Source: Polydactylus sextarius (taxonomy: Eukaryota; Chordata; Actinopteri; Polynemidae). From it: a DNA stretch of 64,000 bases. The position numbers were made by a program, and so were the translations under genes. The DNA lies in the NCBI GenBank assembly GCA_016801845.1, contig CM028924.1, forward strand, positions 5,194,501-5,258,500, written 5' to 3'. Positions 35,301 to 49,860 of this stretch are shown here, piece by piece (position 1 is the first letter of the stretch; each line of letters starts with the position of its first letter). The notes under the pieces are model-generated. The model made no database searches, was not told where the DNA came from, and worked only from the letters and a program-made list of their open reading frames with translations.

Positions 35301-38300
35301 TGTCTTTGGTGTGCAGAGAATCCAGGAGGATACCTCACAGTAACATGATCCATAATGTATTTATACATTCCTACTCAGATTTCTGCCTAACAGCAGCAAG
35401 CTAAACTAATCATGTTTCACTCTCTTTGTCAGTGTGCATCTCTGCTGGTTCTGGCCATTACTATCACTTTCTGTCTCTGTTACTTTCTTCTGATTCTCTG
35501 TTTGTGTCTTTCTTTTATTTATGTTTTTTGCTATTTAGCTACTTCTTCATGAGCTTCTGTGAGCCAGAGAAATGCTTGAATACGAGAGTGAAGGCTGTAT
35601 CATAAAAAATCTCTATGAACAGGGATTCTTGGTCCAGAATTTGACTACGCTCCCTCAAAAAACGTGTGTGTCTTTGAGTGGATGTGATTTTCCAGCATAA
35701 TATTTTGTCTCATATTTGTTGTCATCTGCATTGTTGTTGCTATAAGGAAGCAGCCCACTGCCTTTTTGTCCGACAATGTGAATTTACTGTGTTTGGACAA
35801 GAGCTGTCAGACATACATCAACACGCATATACACATGTAAATTAGTCAACATCACCAACATCCCAGTAGGAAACTAAATCTGCTGGAAATAAAGAATTTT
35901 ACCAGCAGACTGATCGTAGTTCAGTGTCGTTCATCTCCAAACACCATCTGACCAGTATCTCCTGTGAGTTAAGTCCATCATGATGAGTGAATTAACTTCA
36001 TTGCTAACATTAATTCCATTTGTCCAGTGTCAGACTGATAAACTTTTAATGGACATTAAAACTCTTTCCTTTCAGTTTGATTAAACTGGATGTTAAGAAT
36101 GCATTTAAAACTGTATTTACACACAGAGACACACACACACAAACAAAATCAAACAATAAAAATGATCAAATTGAAAACACAGCTTCAATCACGGCTTAGC
36201 GTTGGGAAGTGGAGCGATACGGGGCCAGATGAGGAGACTGACAGAAGACAAAAGACAGCAGGTGATGGAGATGATAGACACTGTGCCTGGAATAGGATTA
36301 GCATTGTCCTTGTGTTTCTCTGCCTCCGCCCACCAGCTGTACCCTTTTAATTTTCACTGTATCATTGCATTATTAAACGTCTGTCTTTTCATTCAATAGG
36401 CTCTACCTCCTGTTTTACACTAATAACAAATCATCATACCACCAAATCACACTCTATTGCTTGCTATAATTACAAAGTCAATATTACAGAAAGCTGAAGG
36501 ACCCACTGTAAGTTTCTCCCACCAATGTTTTACATGCTAACAGTTGGAAATATGATTCAACTCCACAAGCAGTCAGCTTCAGTCAGTTGAGTGACCACTT
36601 CCAACAGCAGCAGTTCAAGTATCAATGATTGACTGTAAAGTGGTCGTTGTATGGAGATTTAACTAGTCTGTTAGACTGCGGCAGTGGGTAACAGTGCCTC
36701 TGTAGCACCGCCAAGCACTTTTTAACTTAAGCCCAAAAAAGTGAGGCCAAAGCTGAGTAAAAAACACAGCAACAGACATTCCTTAAGGGAAAAGCTACAG
36801 GTTTGTGATGAAGACTGGCAGAGAAAGAAGACGAGGGAGTAAAGATCAAAGATAATCTGCATTAATGAACACAGGAAGGGTAAAAACAAACTTGTGAAAA
36901 AGGACACAGAGATAAAAGAAAAAGGAGAGACAGGGTTGCTCCACATGAAGCACTCTAATGTCATCCTCAGGCTTCCCTGAGGGGACACACACAAACACAC
37001 TCACACAAACACACACACAAACCCACTATGTCCTTTCTGTATTTCTTCTTCTTTCCCTCATTTATTCGTTTTACTGGCACCTCTCCAGCTTCTTCGTTAT
37101 AACCTTATTCTCTCTCTCCTCACTTCCTCCAATTCCTCTTTCTTCTATCCTTTCTATTTATCTTTTTCCCCAACTCTCTTTTTTTCTCCTTCCCCTTCTA
37201 CCCTCAATCATTACACTGTGACAATTTAATCCTGCAACTGGTGGCTACACATGGTTGGCAGCCTCAAAAGTATGTATGAGAGACAGAAGCACAAAGAGGA
37301 GGCAAGAGGGAGAAGTCTGTGTGTATGAGATTATGTGTGTGTGTGTATGTGTGTGTGTGTTTTGACTGGGTGCCAGTTGGCCCGTGGCACAGCAAGCTGC
37401 CCTAATGAAGTGATCCTACGCGTCCCTCCGACCAATCTGAATTTGTTTCTAACAGCGGCCACGATAATTAGTTAAACCCACAATGTAAAAAAAAAAAAAA
37501 AAAACACAAACATGAGAATGATTAAAAAAACACATTTCTATAAGATCCCGACAACAAAACAAGGACCAGAACTAATTCCTCGGGCTTCTTCAGAGGTTTA
37601 TTCAACAAAGACAACGTTGTCTTTATACTAAATGCTAAACTACAGTCGATACATTTTGAGGAAATTGGCAAGTCTTTGAAAACGCAGAACAATTGGAAGC
37701 AATAAAAACCACCAGTTTCTCCGGGGTGTTTTAGGGGAACATTTTATCTCCTCATTAAGAACTTTGAAACTTCACCCAAACTGTATCTAATAAGAAAGAA
37801 ATAAAGATAAGAAAAGAAATGTTGAAGTCACAAGAAGCCCACAAGGACCATTTCAGATAAAGATACATTGGAACGATGAAATGTGCTAGTTTTGGATGTG
37901 TGCCAATGATTAAACTCTAGATTAACACCAACGCATCACTGCTAATGTTCTTTGATATTCGTTCATGCTTGATTTTACTTCAAGCCCATCACCCTACAGT
38001 CTGTTTGTGTCATGGGCAAGTGTCACAACAATATGAGTCATAACTTCCCGTCGACAAATTAAACCAAATGACTTTTTGAAGACGTACGATTATTTTACAT
38101 AATTATGCCGAGTAATTAAATGAGCAACACTAATAAGATTCTTGCAACATCAATGCACTAATCGCATCAGCAAATAGTTAATCTAATCTTTAGACTAATC
38201 AACTGACCTGAGACCAACCAATCTCACGATCAATACTTCTACTCAGAAGGATGGATTTAGTAGATTTCATTATTGGACACACATGTCAATTGTGCCATGT

Positions 38301-38394
38301 GCCTCATAGTTATTCGTGTTTTTGCTACATGTTTTGAGCCAAGCTGGAGGCTCGACTCTGGTAATTGTCACTGAGTCAGTCTGAGATAGATGTC
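32361..38394. other. Non-coding stretch, partly CNE-like
   Basis: No gene is seen. Simple sequence includes (CA)n near 32,413-32,434, an A tract near 33,218-33,232 and an A18 tract near 37,487-37,504. The interval of about 34,600-35,220 is complex, AT-rich and unrepetitive, with adjacent SOX- and FOX-type words, and is the best conserved-element candidate in the window. Around 36,730-37,215 a purine-rich block changes to a pyrimidine-rich one across a short (CA)n. Confidence 0.5.
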
Positions 38395-38720
38395 ATCAGC
38401 TACTAGATGGGTTACCATGACATTTGGCAGAGATATTCATGGTTCCTAAAAGATGAATTGTAATGACTTCATCTCTGGCAAGAAATTTAGTGCAGACATC
38501 AATAGCCCAACCCCACCCCACCCTTCATCACATACACTGCAGTAAATGTGGTAAATAGAACTTTTCCTTTAACAACTCCTTTAAGGTCAAAATGTTTGGT
38601 CCAATACACCTGCAGAACTAATGATATCCCCATTAACTTTTGTTGTGCTTTGTGCACTTTTGTGCTAATTAGTCAATCTAAACTAGGACAATGAACATGG
38701 TACAGAAAACTACTGGCTTC
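38395..38720 (+). mobile_element. Fragment of a common teleost interspersed repeat
   Basis: The text GGGTTACCATGACATTTGGC, AGATATTCATGGTTCC, AGATGAATTGTAATGACTTC, then ACCTGCAGAACTAATGATAT, TGTGCTAATTAG and CAATGAACATGG follows in order. It parallels an abundant repeat in spiny-rayed fish (the 'TTGCCATGAAATTTGGT...GTGCTAATTAGC...ATGGTGAACATGGT' type). It is non-coding and diverged, and I do not know its class with certainty. Named from memory, so a library search is needed. Confidence 0.55.
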
Positions 38721-39609
38721 ATACAATTAATTTACAAGATCACACATGTTTTCCCTTGATATCTTTGTGTTGACTTAACATGTCTTTACACAATTCTTTT
38801 CCACGAAACTGTCACTACACAGTGTGCAGCACTCAGTCCACATTAAAACACGACAGGCACATATGAAGGATTTAGCTCACAGTACAAAAAATGACAGTGA
38901 CTGCAGTGACTCTCGGCTTAAATTTCAAGATAATCGTAATCACAGGGAACATGACTGAGGGCTCATGTTAGAGGCTTAGGGCCCTTGCTGTCAGTATTTC
39001 TTGCTGTCAGTACTTTACACGTAACTACATGTACACTTACATGATAAAACTTGGTATTAGTGTTATCTTTGCTCACAGTCTGCCAATCATACATGCATAT
39101 TAACATAACATTTTCTAATAAAAAAAAAGGCTAAGAAGTCATTACAGAAAGGGACCATCATTTATACTAATTGTCTTAATTCTTTCTGGCCAGTGTAAGC
39201 AATGTATTTACAGTTAATATCAGTGTTTGAGTAATAATGTAATTTCCTTTTACTAGAAGTGAATCCCAATTAAACAGTTACAACTTCATCCTAGAGAAGA
39301 GTTAAGTCTGCACAGGTCAACATGGATACACAGACATTCACAGATGTTCTCACAGTGGTTGTAGTCACTCCAGTACTCAGTTGTCAGGTTTTAAAGGTGC
39401 GTGTAAACAGCTTAACAGGATCAGCTTTAACCTGAGTAAACAGCTGATTTACCCTGAGCATCATTGTCAGCGTAGCTTGTCCACACCTGGCTGAGAGAGA
39501 GAGAGAGAGGGAGAGGGTAAAGGGTTAGGGTAGGAAGCGGCAGAAAAATCATTAGTCAGACAGTCGAGCTTGTCAGCTTTCCTGCTGAGCCTCCACAGAT
39601 ACTCTTTCT

Positions 39610-39610
<1 letters not shown>

Positions 39611-39650
<40 letters not shown>
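39611..39650. repeat. (GT)n microsatellite
   Basis: About 20 GT units with one GC near the left end, followed by GAGA-rich sequence. Confidence 0.96.
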
Positions 39651-39654
<4 letters not shown>

Positions 39655-40570
39655 GAGAGAGAGAAAGCGAGAGAGCACAGCTGCATGTGTGAGATGAAGC
39701 AGCCCAGCAAGAGTAGCTTCATCTTCCCAGAAAACACACACCATCACCGCACTGTTTAAATAATAGATGGGCTTTACATGATATATTCCAGATAGAGCCC
39801 CCACGCACACACTCTGACACAGAGATGCACACAGCCTGCCATGCATGTAACGCGTCTAATACGTCTATGCACAGCCTCTTGGATATACTCTAAGAATTCA
39901 TTCAGGTACTACGGGTTAAAAATGGATCTTGTTGTAGCATCCATTTATGATGACACACCTGTATGTGATTACTGTGTATCCCCAGTGGATTTGCAGGAGA
40001 AATGTTTTTACCTCAGAATCCATCTGGCTGCATTCAGTGAGATTTAAGATACAAACTTCCTCACCTACACCAAGTAACTGATTTATTTCCCAAAAAATAA
40101 AAAATAAATAAAATTAAATAAAATCTGGCAAATGGTTGTCATTGTTGTAATATGCTAAGACACATATCTAAATTTGTCTAGTTTGTAGTGAGTCACATGT
40201 GAGTAAATGTGCGAATACTAAGATATCTCTCTCGCCCATCTCTTGCTTGTTTGTCCTCCTTGATACTTTCCTCTCTCCTTTCATCTTCTCTATCTTCTAC
40301 ACACACACACACACACGGACTAGCCAGCCTGCCTGCTTATTCAGAGAGAATAATATGAAGTACTATGGGTCTAATCTTCAACAATTGAATAGAAAATTAC
40401 TTATTGACAAACACTTCTTCTCTTGTTACAATAAGATTATTTCTATTATATCTCCAGTCATGGCTACCCACACCACTCACTCAGGCTGTACGCCGAAAAC
40501 TATCCCTCTTCACTTTCACTGTATCATTACCAGTCTGCCACCTGACACCGAGCTCCATTTCTTCCTGCCA

Positions 40571-40572
<2 letters not shown>

Positions 40573-40605
<33 letters not shown>
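40573..40605. repeat. (CA)n microsatellite
   Basis: Sixteen uninterrupted AC units. Confidence 0.96.
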
Positions 40606-40607
<2 letters not shown>

Positions 40608-42093
40608 GTGCTTGAATAAAAATATGCAAGCAAATCTATGTAAGCACTAAAGCCACCAACAGCAAAAAAAAATAGTGGAGACAGAAAGAAGTAAACACAA
40701 TTTGACAGTGTTTCTCATCAAAGAAATGTGCTGCCGGATGTGTTTGCCACGAGGAATGTCGCCACTGCCCCATAGCTCTGAAAGAATCGTAATGAAAGCA
40801 AATGTTGAATTGAAAAAAAGTAAAGGTGAATTCTTTGCTGATGCGCTGACTGATGCAAATAATCCAAGGCATGGAAATGTTAGAAAAAGGAACAGTGATG
40901 ATGAAGATTAAAAAAATGACAAAGTCCCTGAATAAATAAACATAGTGTGCAACAACATGAGGGTGATGTAGCTAAAATAAAGTTAATTAATGCTAAAATA
41001 AATAAAATCCAATATAGACATAAACTAACCCTGCTCAGGAATGATTAAATATTATAGTAGTACAGCTTTAATCTACTGTTATTTACTGGTATTTATTATC
41101 ATATTATATCAGCCATAATTCTTATTAGTATTATTTATTATTTTTTTTGTGTCTCAGGTGTGATCAACACCCGAGACAAGACATCAGCTCTTGTTTACTT
41201 ACATAAGCCTCCAGCGTAGGTTTGATCTAAGCTTATTAGAGACAGGATGTCTTATAATGGCCATGAAATGAGAATACAGCCAAATCCAGACAGGATATAT
41301 CATTTATTGAACTGAATATTGCATAATATGTACAAGGTTATGAGGAAAATCTATTAAAAACAAGGACACAGCCGTCACATTTCTTAATTTTATCCTAATC
41401 TCACTTAAAACGCTGAAGTAACATTTCATGTTATGTTTCCAATAATGGCATTTTGTCGCAGTAAAAAGGGTGGGTGGGAGGGAAACTAATAATATGGATG
41501 CTATTAGATTTTTTCAGTCATTTATATTCATATTCAGTGCTAAACCGAATCGTACCAGTCACCAGTTTACTTCCAACTTTCTCAAAGTTGTTGGACTTCA
41601 GTGTTGTTAATAGCTGCTAATTAGCAGTGTACTTTGATGCAGAAGCTGTGACATTGCAGTGAATGGGAGTTTAATAGGTTATTAGAAGGCCTGATGTAAT
41701 CTTAGTTTTCACAATGGAAACCAGAGGAACAAAGAGGGAAGAGGGAATGACGTGAATAAAAAAAGGCTTCAAAATGATCATCTGAGGGTTTTTTTTTTTT
41801 TTTATGTTCAGATGTTCAGACAGTTGTTTTATCTAGGGACAGTGTAGGAACCAAAGTAAACAATTGTTTTGTCACACCTAGAAATAAGACATGATTTAAC
41901 ACCTATGTCAGTAGATGCTTCACTGTGCTCAACACATACACACGCACACACACGCATACTTAAAGAGCAGAGAACGTCATCTCTCACAGATTTCCCCCCA
42001 CTTGCACTAGCATAACCCTTTTCTAACCCTACTCAAGATGCAACATGAGTAACTTCCTCAGTTTGAGGAAAGACATGGCTTTAATTTTAAATC

Positions 42094-42096
<3 letters not shown>

Positions 42097-42155
<59 letters not shown>
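42097..42155. repeat. (TG)n microsatellite, about 29 units
   Basis: A perfect TG run followed by a short TTG run (GTTGTTGTGTTGTT). It is the longest clean TG tract in the window and may form Z-DNA. Confidence 0.96.
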
Positions 42156-42156
<1 letters not shown>

Positions 42157-45100
42157 GTTGTTGTGTTGTTAGATGTTAGGGTGTATTTTGTTTGCATGAT
42201 GTGACTGTGGGCTTCACTGTGTAACTTAACTATATTTGCCCTGCGCCTTTTTGCACTTGAGTGTGATCTATTTGTTTTTTATCATTTAGTGCCTCTAATG
42301 TTCCAGTTAAAAAATCATTATTTCTAAATGTTTTTGATGCATAATATGCAAAAGAGTTCATGCCAGAGTGATGATGAGCATCAGAATGAAAGTGGAGGAT
42401 CCATATGCCTCTCACTTTTAGTAGTTGTACTTAGGAGTAGTGTGTGAGAACAGCCCCGGGAAGCAACACACTGAGCTTCAGTGTCTACCATTTGCAACCA
42501 CTCTGTTGCACAAGTCAGTGCTGGAGGGCAGCCATTTACCCCACCATTGTAATAGAGCATCTCACTGTTTGTGGGATGAATGCTGTCGCGCCATTCAGTT
42601 AATAGAGGAAGTGGAGAACCCACAGAGCTTGGTGGAAGAATCGGAACAAAACGGAAGGTAGGAAAAGGAGAAGGATGGATGAAAAGAACAGCACTATAAC
42701 TGAATTAAACTGAATAACAATGACAAAGAGAGGAGAGAAAAAAATCTGTTCTTGTGCTTCCACTTCAGCCTCACTCCCCTCCTCCATCCTTTCCACCTCC
42801 TCATTTATATTCCTCATCTCTCGGTCTTGCTGATCAGTTTCCGCTGGATATCGATTACTGCTATAACTGCACAATACTCATCACATGCCCTCTGGAATCG
42901 CTCTCCTCTCTGTTTCTAGTTTCTCTTTCAGCCCTCCACATTCTCTGTTTATTTCTTTTTCTGCTGGTTTAGATTACTAAGCAGGTCTTGCCATTTCGCT
43001 CATGAAAATAACAAAACGCACACACATATCAGGGACTATAATCTCTCTGCTGTATCTGATGTCTTTGCCATGTGTTATCCTTGGGGACATAATCCAGTAA
43101 TGGCCTTGTGGTGTATATCTTTTATTACATACTAATCAGTACTATCATTATTAGGTGCTTGGGAGAACCACTAAAAGCCAATCTCTGTTTACTCATTTGT
43201 TTGTGCACTTATGTGTAATGCTTTTTGCTCTGTTACTGTTTAGGGATTTACGCTGCACTGTGGTGAGGCTAAGAAGAGTTCATGAGCTCCGTAGAAGGGA
43301 AATACAGAGCGGTTTTAGATCAGACAACTCACACAAGCAACTGGTCGGCTGCACAGCACAAGAATGTAGCTGGTGGTAGCCACACAAGACACATCAGGTA
43401 AAAAAATGCATTTCTAATTCGCTATACAGCTTTTGCTTAAACTATATGTTGATGAAAAACTATACTTGCAGTGATGGGTGTTTGTTGGACTAGTTCGCTG
43501 GCTAACTGCGAGACAGAAAGGAGCAAGCTAGATGATCATCAGTCACAACAGCTTGTTTGTTATTAGGAGATCTATGTGGTTCATTCATACGATTTATGTC
43601 TACCATCTACCATGTCCTCTCACACAAAAACATTCTGCTGCTTTGTGGAACAGTTTATATTCCCTCAGCAGCATTGGTGCTGTGAATACAGTTTGCTGCT
43701 GGTCAAGGGAAAAGACCGATCACAGCAGTTCCACTCCAAATAAACAGATTTTGCTGCATTTAAATGTGATAATGCTCCATGTTTCTTGTTCCTCTCTTTT
43801 GTAAGTGGTTATTTCTTCCCTTCTTTTAACTCTGGTTTCCTCCCCCCACCTTTCTCTCTTGCTTGTCTCCCAGCCAAGAGAGTTGACTTTCCCATCCATC
43901 ACATGGAGCTTCATCCCCAGAGCACTGCTTTTATCTGTGTGTCCTATATATGTGCTCTCTCGCTGCTCCTGTCTGCCTTTTTGTCCTCAGCGTCAAGTAT
44001 ATGACAGTATCTTTTGGTGACCACACCGTCTCCGAGCGTAACTTTATTTCAGTGTAACAAACTGTTGTTCCTACTCACAAAACTGCATGCAGATTAGTGA
44101 AACTCCATTTGCAGCCTCAAAACAGTGACCGATATTCTTAAGTGTTCTACATTGTGCTAAGTGTATGGATGCAGAAAGCAACGATCGTAGCATTGAAAAG
44201 ATGCTACAGGAAAATCGTTTTGATGAAAAGGGGAGGAAGATCAAGAGAAGAAAATGTGATGGTATGAGGAGAGAGGAGATGTAGAGAAGAAGAGGTGGGC
44301 AGGAGAGATGACGATGATATGAAATGAAATGGGATCTGTTGCTGTCATGTTGATGGAGCCTGTGTGTGTTCTCTTGCTTTTGTATTTGCATGGATGACTA
44401 TTTGTGTGTGTCTATTTGTGTGTGTGTGTGAGAGAAAGAGATGGAGTGAGAGACTATTAAGTTAATAAAACCTGTGTTGTATTTGACTTGATAACAGCTG
44501 TTTAGTCACTCATCTTTCTGATCCGCAAAGTCTTTCACTTCCCTGAAGACAGTCTGTTGCCACCTCCACACACACACAAACACACACACATACATATACA
44601 CACACAGTACAATAAGCTTTGATCACTTAAAACCTTCCACACAAAGAGAGCATAAGTACCACATATGTACCATGATATAGCGTAATGGAAAATCACTATG
44701 TATTGTTCGTTTCCTCCCTGCATGTAACACAAGAATAGGAAGAAACATTTTGTGTGTGGAGGGAGTTAGTAGGAGGGAAGTGTTTTTCAAGCTGATCCAA
44801 GAGAGTGAGTGATGGAGGAGGAGATACCGATGAAAGAACATGAACAAGGCAGCCGGAGAGAGCTGAGACTTGAGGAGTGCAGAGTACAGCACTCAGGTGT
44901 AACTCACTTCCGAGGTCTATTAACTGTGAACACAAAAGTGCAGAGCAGAAGACACCATCTTAGGACAGGCGAAATAGCACGCCCTCTATGTTTTACACCA
45001 AGAACTGCTACGGGAACAAGCTACTCAATACAGCCCAGCAGCAGGCTGATTGATGCAACTTCTTGAAAATGCTATTTCTGGTAGGTCTGGAGATTTGAAG

Positions 45101-47063
45101 CGGTCACCTTGTAGTTCCCAAGTTTCTGTCCATAATCTTTGAATTACCATTGCTTTGCCCCTCATTTTACTTACCCTAAGCTTTCACCAATTGAGATATA
45201 ATGAAAATACGGCATGGCAGTTTAACTGTCCCTGTTCAGATGATTCTGTGGGACCCCACGGGGGACCTCTTCCGAGAGAAAAATTCAGTTTGCCTCCCTG
45301 AGTGAAGCAGGCACACACAACATCCTTGCACCTGGGTCCACTGCTGCCTAGCAATGGCTGATGCTGGCACTGAGTCTCACAGACAGCTGAAAAAGGATCA
45401 GTTTGTACTCTGAATGATGATCAGTTAGACTGAGGGCTTGACTCTGTTCCAAGATGAGGCTTGTTGCTACCAAATAGAAGAGCTCTATAAATTGTTCTGA
45501 TATCCAGAGAAGATGATGTGAGGCTGCAGGTCTCTGATAGAAAACACATCAGACTGTTGTGTCTCTTTCTTTGTCTTTCCTTAGAAGATAGGTTTGTGAT
45601 TCCTGGTTTGAAGTGGTTCTGTGATGCGTAACAAATTGGGACACAAGCCAAGGGCATAACCAGCCATCTATTATTCAATCAGTCCAATCCATCATCCATC
45701 CATTTTTTCCTTGCTGCCTTGTTCAGTTAACACTCCACTAGAGTCTTGCCATTGTCCATCTGCTCTACACTCTATCCTCCTGTTGTGCACAAAAACCAAA
45801 ACGGTTATTGTAAAAGAATATTTAATCTTTCACACGTTTTTTTTCAGGCAGCAACAGAGTCTTCTTTCATATAAATGTCCTCAATACTATGGGGCATCCT
45901 GATTACACAACCCCAGTTGTCTCACATCTACATAAAAATCTATGGTCATCTCAGACATACAAAACACTCAGTCAGTCTCTAAGACACCAGGTACCCCGCA
46001 GAGCACAGCTATTCCAGCTACTTAACGTGTGATTGCATCCTTTTTGTCACCACTCAACACTCATGACCATTAGATTGAATCATATAGATTGATTGGTAAG
46101 GTGAGAGCTTTGCCCGTGATCTCAGTTCTCACTTTATTACATCAATACGGTATGGCATCCACGTAAAATGCAGCCGCTGCACAGAACCACCTCCTATCAC
46201 ACAGTTAAGATCGTACTCACTTGAGACGGAGGTTGAAAGTACATTAACTCCATTAATGGAGACTCAGTCCACACACAGGGCACATTCCACCATTCCCTGT
46301 AGCCTCAGAGTTGGAGATGTCGACCATTATGCCTTAATTGCTGCACTTGGTTTTACATTAACTAAATTGCAACAGTTCACATCTTGATGAAGACAACAGA
46401 AGTACAGTATGTCATCTGCAAAAAGCAGTAACGGAGATGGACAATCTTTCTTCCTTATCTGGCCTGACATTCTGATAGTGGAAATCAAATAGACAACAGG
46501 TAACAAAGCACAAACATTTAAGTATCTTTCACATAACACAAATTCTGACCCATTTTTGGATTAAACCCTATGTAACCAGGAATGCATTTCTTGAGTGCTG
46601 AATATTCTTCATGTATGATAAACAGTGGGTGCTTTCAGAGTGGTAGTCCTCATTTCTGGTATCAGTGGCGCCAAAAACAATAGTCTGTTCATATACATCA
46701 GCCACATTTGTGACCGAACACGAACTATAGTCTTAAATCTAATTAACATAATACATCACCCATGCCATAATAGCACTATTCTCATTACCACGTTAAGATA
46801 TATGTAGTGTTTAGTGTAACGAGTGTTTGTGTGTGTGAGAGAGAGATAGAAAGAGAGAATGTGTGTGAGTCTAAAACTTATTCTGAGGAATAGTTAATTG
46901 GAAATAACAGTCTACGCCACATGCATTTTTAAACACATTTGGAGATATCGCTTGAGACATGAGCAGCTTTCTATTATAAAATCCATTAAAGCATTAAAAG
47001 CTAATTTACCATGTCCATGTTTGTGAAAGGCAGAGCTAAAAACAAAAAAAGAAAGAAAATGTA

Positions 47064-47064
47064 A

Positions 47065-47096
<32 letters not shown>

Positions 47097-47099
47097 ATA
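47064..47099. repeat. (AT)n with (GTAT)n microsatellite
   Basis: Alternating AT passes into GTATGTATGTATATAA. Confidence 0.94.
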
Positions 47100-49689
47100 A
47101 TTTCTGCAGTTGAGGTAGTGAAGGGAGTCAACTTTAATACATTTCTTTTTTTCCTCTTCTTTAAAAAAAAAGGCAACAAAGTTGAAAATAAGAATGTGAT
47201 TCACATCAATAACATGATCATAAAGATAATTGTGGTGAGATCTAAGGGAGTTAAATAGTTGCTAGGGGAAAAAAGCTGTCATAAAGAAAGAGCTGTATTA
47301 AACCAGTCCACTATACACGTGCTTCTGTCTAATTACAAGAATCTATTATCTCGTTCTTCACTTGAGAGAATAAATAGCTGAAATCCTTATAAACACACTT
47401 TCAGTGGGAGAAGATATGACATAATGATTAAGACTTCTTCCTCATACCCACCCTCAGTGCACTTCCTCTTGATGGCAACCTTAAAACTGTCTCTTTCTCA
47501 AGCTTAAATACAACACTGTTCAGCAACAGATGCATTTCTAGGTCATTTAAATGAAGGCAGAGATCACAGAAACACACTCACACGGTACAGATGCACAAGT
47601 GTGCTGTGGGTTTGTCATAGATTTTGCTGTAGGTAAGCTCTAATGCTACAGTCAACAGAGGAATTCAGCCCATATGAAGTCGCCTGACTCAGCCCACCTG
47701 TCCACACAGTGGCCTTGGGAGCTCACCGCAGATGTAGTCATTTAAATTGCCTTTTTCCTTTTTTTATTCTCTGCATAATACCCTTAACTGAATTTGAAAT
47801 ACAGTACACAGAACTGTAAATGCAATAACACCTGTCCTTTATTATCTGCAGCATGGGCTCCAATCTTACAGATGCCGTAGGCCTTGTCTCCTTGATGTGG
47901 CGATACAATTTTTTTTGATTAGAAATAAGACTGGTTTAACATTAGTATTCTGCGGGTATAGTTTCATTTTTTTTTTTAAGTCTACCAATAATCTTGCCAC
48001 AGTCACAAGCAACTCCTACCGTCTTACTTTCCCTGAGGCTCTGTGAACTATTGAGAAGATTTTGTAGGATTTAGACTTCTCTTTGTCAATAAAGGAGACA
48101 GGAACGAGCAAGAAAATCTAAATGTGTTTAGTATGAATACTTGTGCACTTGTGTCGACGCTCATTTAAATAGAGACAATTTTACAGCGTCATGTTTGTAT
48201 GTCACCAGAATGATGTTTGATCTAATCTCCACAACTGTTAAAACATTACAAGGAAGAAATACAAGCTTAGGGAGAGGTCTCTTTGACAGAGAAATCCTTT
48301 ATGAAGAAACGAGTGTGTTCCCTTATTTCTCTGCACTAAGTGGAAAAGTGGACAGTATTAATATCCACTGTAATTGGTTTACAGTCTTAAATGATTATAT
48401 GCTTTTGTTTTCCACCCTACACAAGCAATTTGATGAAGCTGGTGCCTGACTATAATTAGTCTTTTTTTTTTTTTTTTCTTTTGTGAGAGTCCTTATTTCT
48501 GGCTCCACGTGTTGTTTATCTACAAACAGGCCTGACTTCACTGGAAAGAGCTAAATGTGCATAAAGTGGCACTAAAGTGGAAAATCACTTTCAACCTTGT
48601 CCATAAAGAGTATAAAACCATTAAAAACCAATACGTGTATATATTCAGTTGACTATTGTCTACCAAATAAGAATGATGTAAGGTAAAACTGATGGCATCA
48701 CTTTCTGAAGGCTGAGATATTAAGAGAGTTTGCTGAGTTTGGCTGAGTGATAATTATTTGCACCCATCTATGTTTCCTTTAATAATTCTGTCAATCAAAG
48801 GTTGAGTTGTTAAAGTTTGATATAAAGTTTTCTGACAGCCTAACTCTTATTTTACTCCCTACAATTCACAATGAACCACAGATTAGTTCAACTTCCCTTT
48901 CCTTCATTTCTGCTGTAACCAGCACTAGCTACATACAGTCCTACATGACGCACATACATATACAGCTACGGGGCTCACGGAGATGTGGACATTGTTCCAG
49001 ACACCAAACTCACTAGGGAGATACAGATGAAAAGGTGGGTATATAAAATAGATTTCAAAACCACAAATACATCACATTTAATGTCTGATCTCTTTTCACC
49101 CGCCATCATCCTATTTCTGTGTGTCTCCCCCTCTCCTCCCACCTTCCTTAACATCTTTCTGTCCCTTAATATCTGCAGGCAGTGCTGAGACAAAAAGCAA
49201 TTAATGAACCACACACACACACATCTGACTGCCTCATACACACCTAAGCAGTTAAACGACTCACCATTTTTCTGCTACACACAAACATATGCACAGACAG
49301 ACACGCACGACGAGACAGATGGGGTCAACCGTCAGCGAGGACCAGAACATGCCAGTCCCATTAGCTTCGGAGCAACGTCGGAATGTGACACCACTTAAAT
49401 AAGCTGAGAACTCCATCTTCTTCTCTGCTCATCTAAGCGACCACAGCACAAGGTCACACCCGAACTGATGGGCCGCTCAATCAAGCAGCCTGTCTAAAAT
49501 CTGTTAAGTACGCACTTAATCCTGACTGTACATGGAGTGGACAAAATTTCTCTTGTAGAAGAAAACTGAAAACGTTGAGCTCAAGATAGTTTGCTGATGT
49601 GTTCACATTAGTCAGCTACTTGAACATGATGAATGAAAACTATTTTCTCTCCTTAACAGTGACTTGACCATGCAGTATATTAAACCATT

Positions 49690-49860
49690 TTGTGAGTCTC
49701 TAATATTAGCTTAGCATACAGACTGGAACTCTATCCTAAAATAGCAAAATTCACCTTCAGTACTCTGTTTTATGTAGTTTAACAGGAAGTTACATGTTGA
49801 CAAATTCAGTATATACCAAAGGTTCATTGATAGGCAAAAAGCTGCACTAACAAAGTTATG
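49690..49860 (+). mobile_element. Fragment of another teleost interspersed repeat
   Basis: ATTAGCTTAGCATACAGACT followed by GGAACTCT resembles the hallmark 'TTAGCTTAGCATAAAGACTGGAA' of a very common fish repeat. The later AACAGGAAGTTACATG also suits that family. It is diverged and short, with borders uncertain and no coding capacity. Recognition is from memory. Confidence 0.45.

Larger units (their letters stand above)
38721..49689. other. Non-coding stretch with microsatellites, no gene seen
   Basis: It contains (GT)n at 39,611-39,650 and 42,097-42,155, (CA)n at 40,573-40,605, (AT)n at 47,064-47,099, GAGA at 39,491-39,510, a T15 run at 41,789-41,803 and a T17 run at 48,462-48,478. Purine- and pyrimidine-rich blocks lie near 42,600-42,960, 43,795-43,870 and 44,160-44,300. 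The interval of about 48,140-48,450 is open for 102 codons in low-repeat sequence but matches nothing I know. Confidence 0.5.

Noticed and set aside
44809..45066. 85-codon frame rich in Glu and Arg
   Set aside because: It starts in purine-rich sequence, has no acceptor or donor at sensible places, and matches no family.
46327..46539. Minus-strand frame containing PLLLFADDILYF, resembling the reverse-transcriptase YADD box
   Set aside because: No other RT motif (upstream GPDGI-type or downstream KT/LG blocks) could be read around it in any frame, so the match is probably chance.
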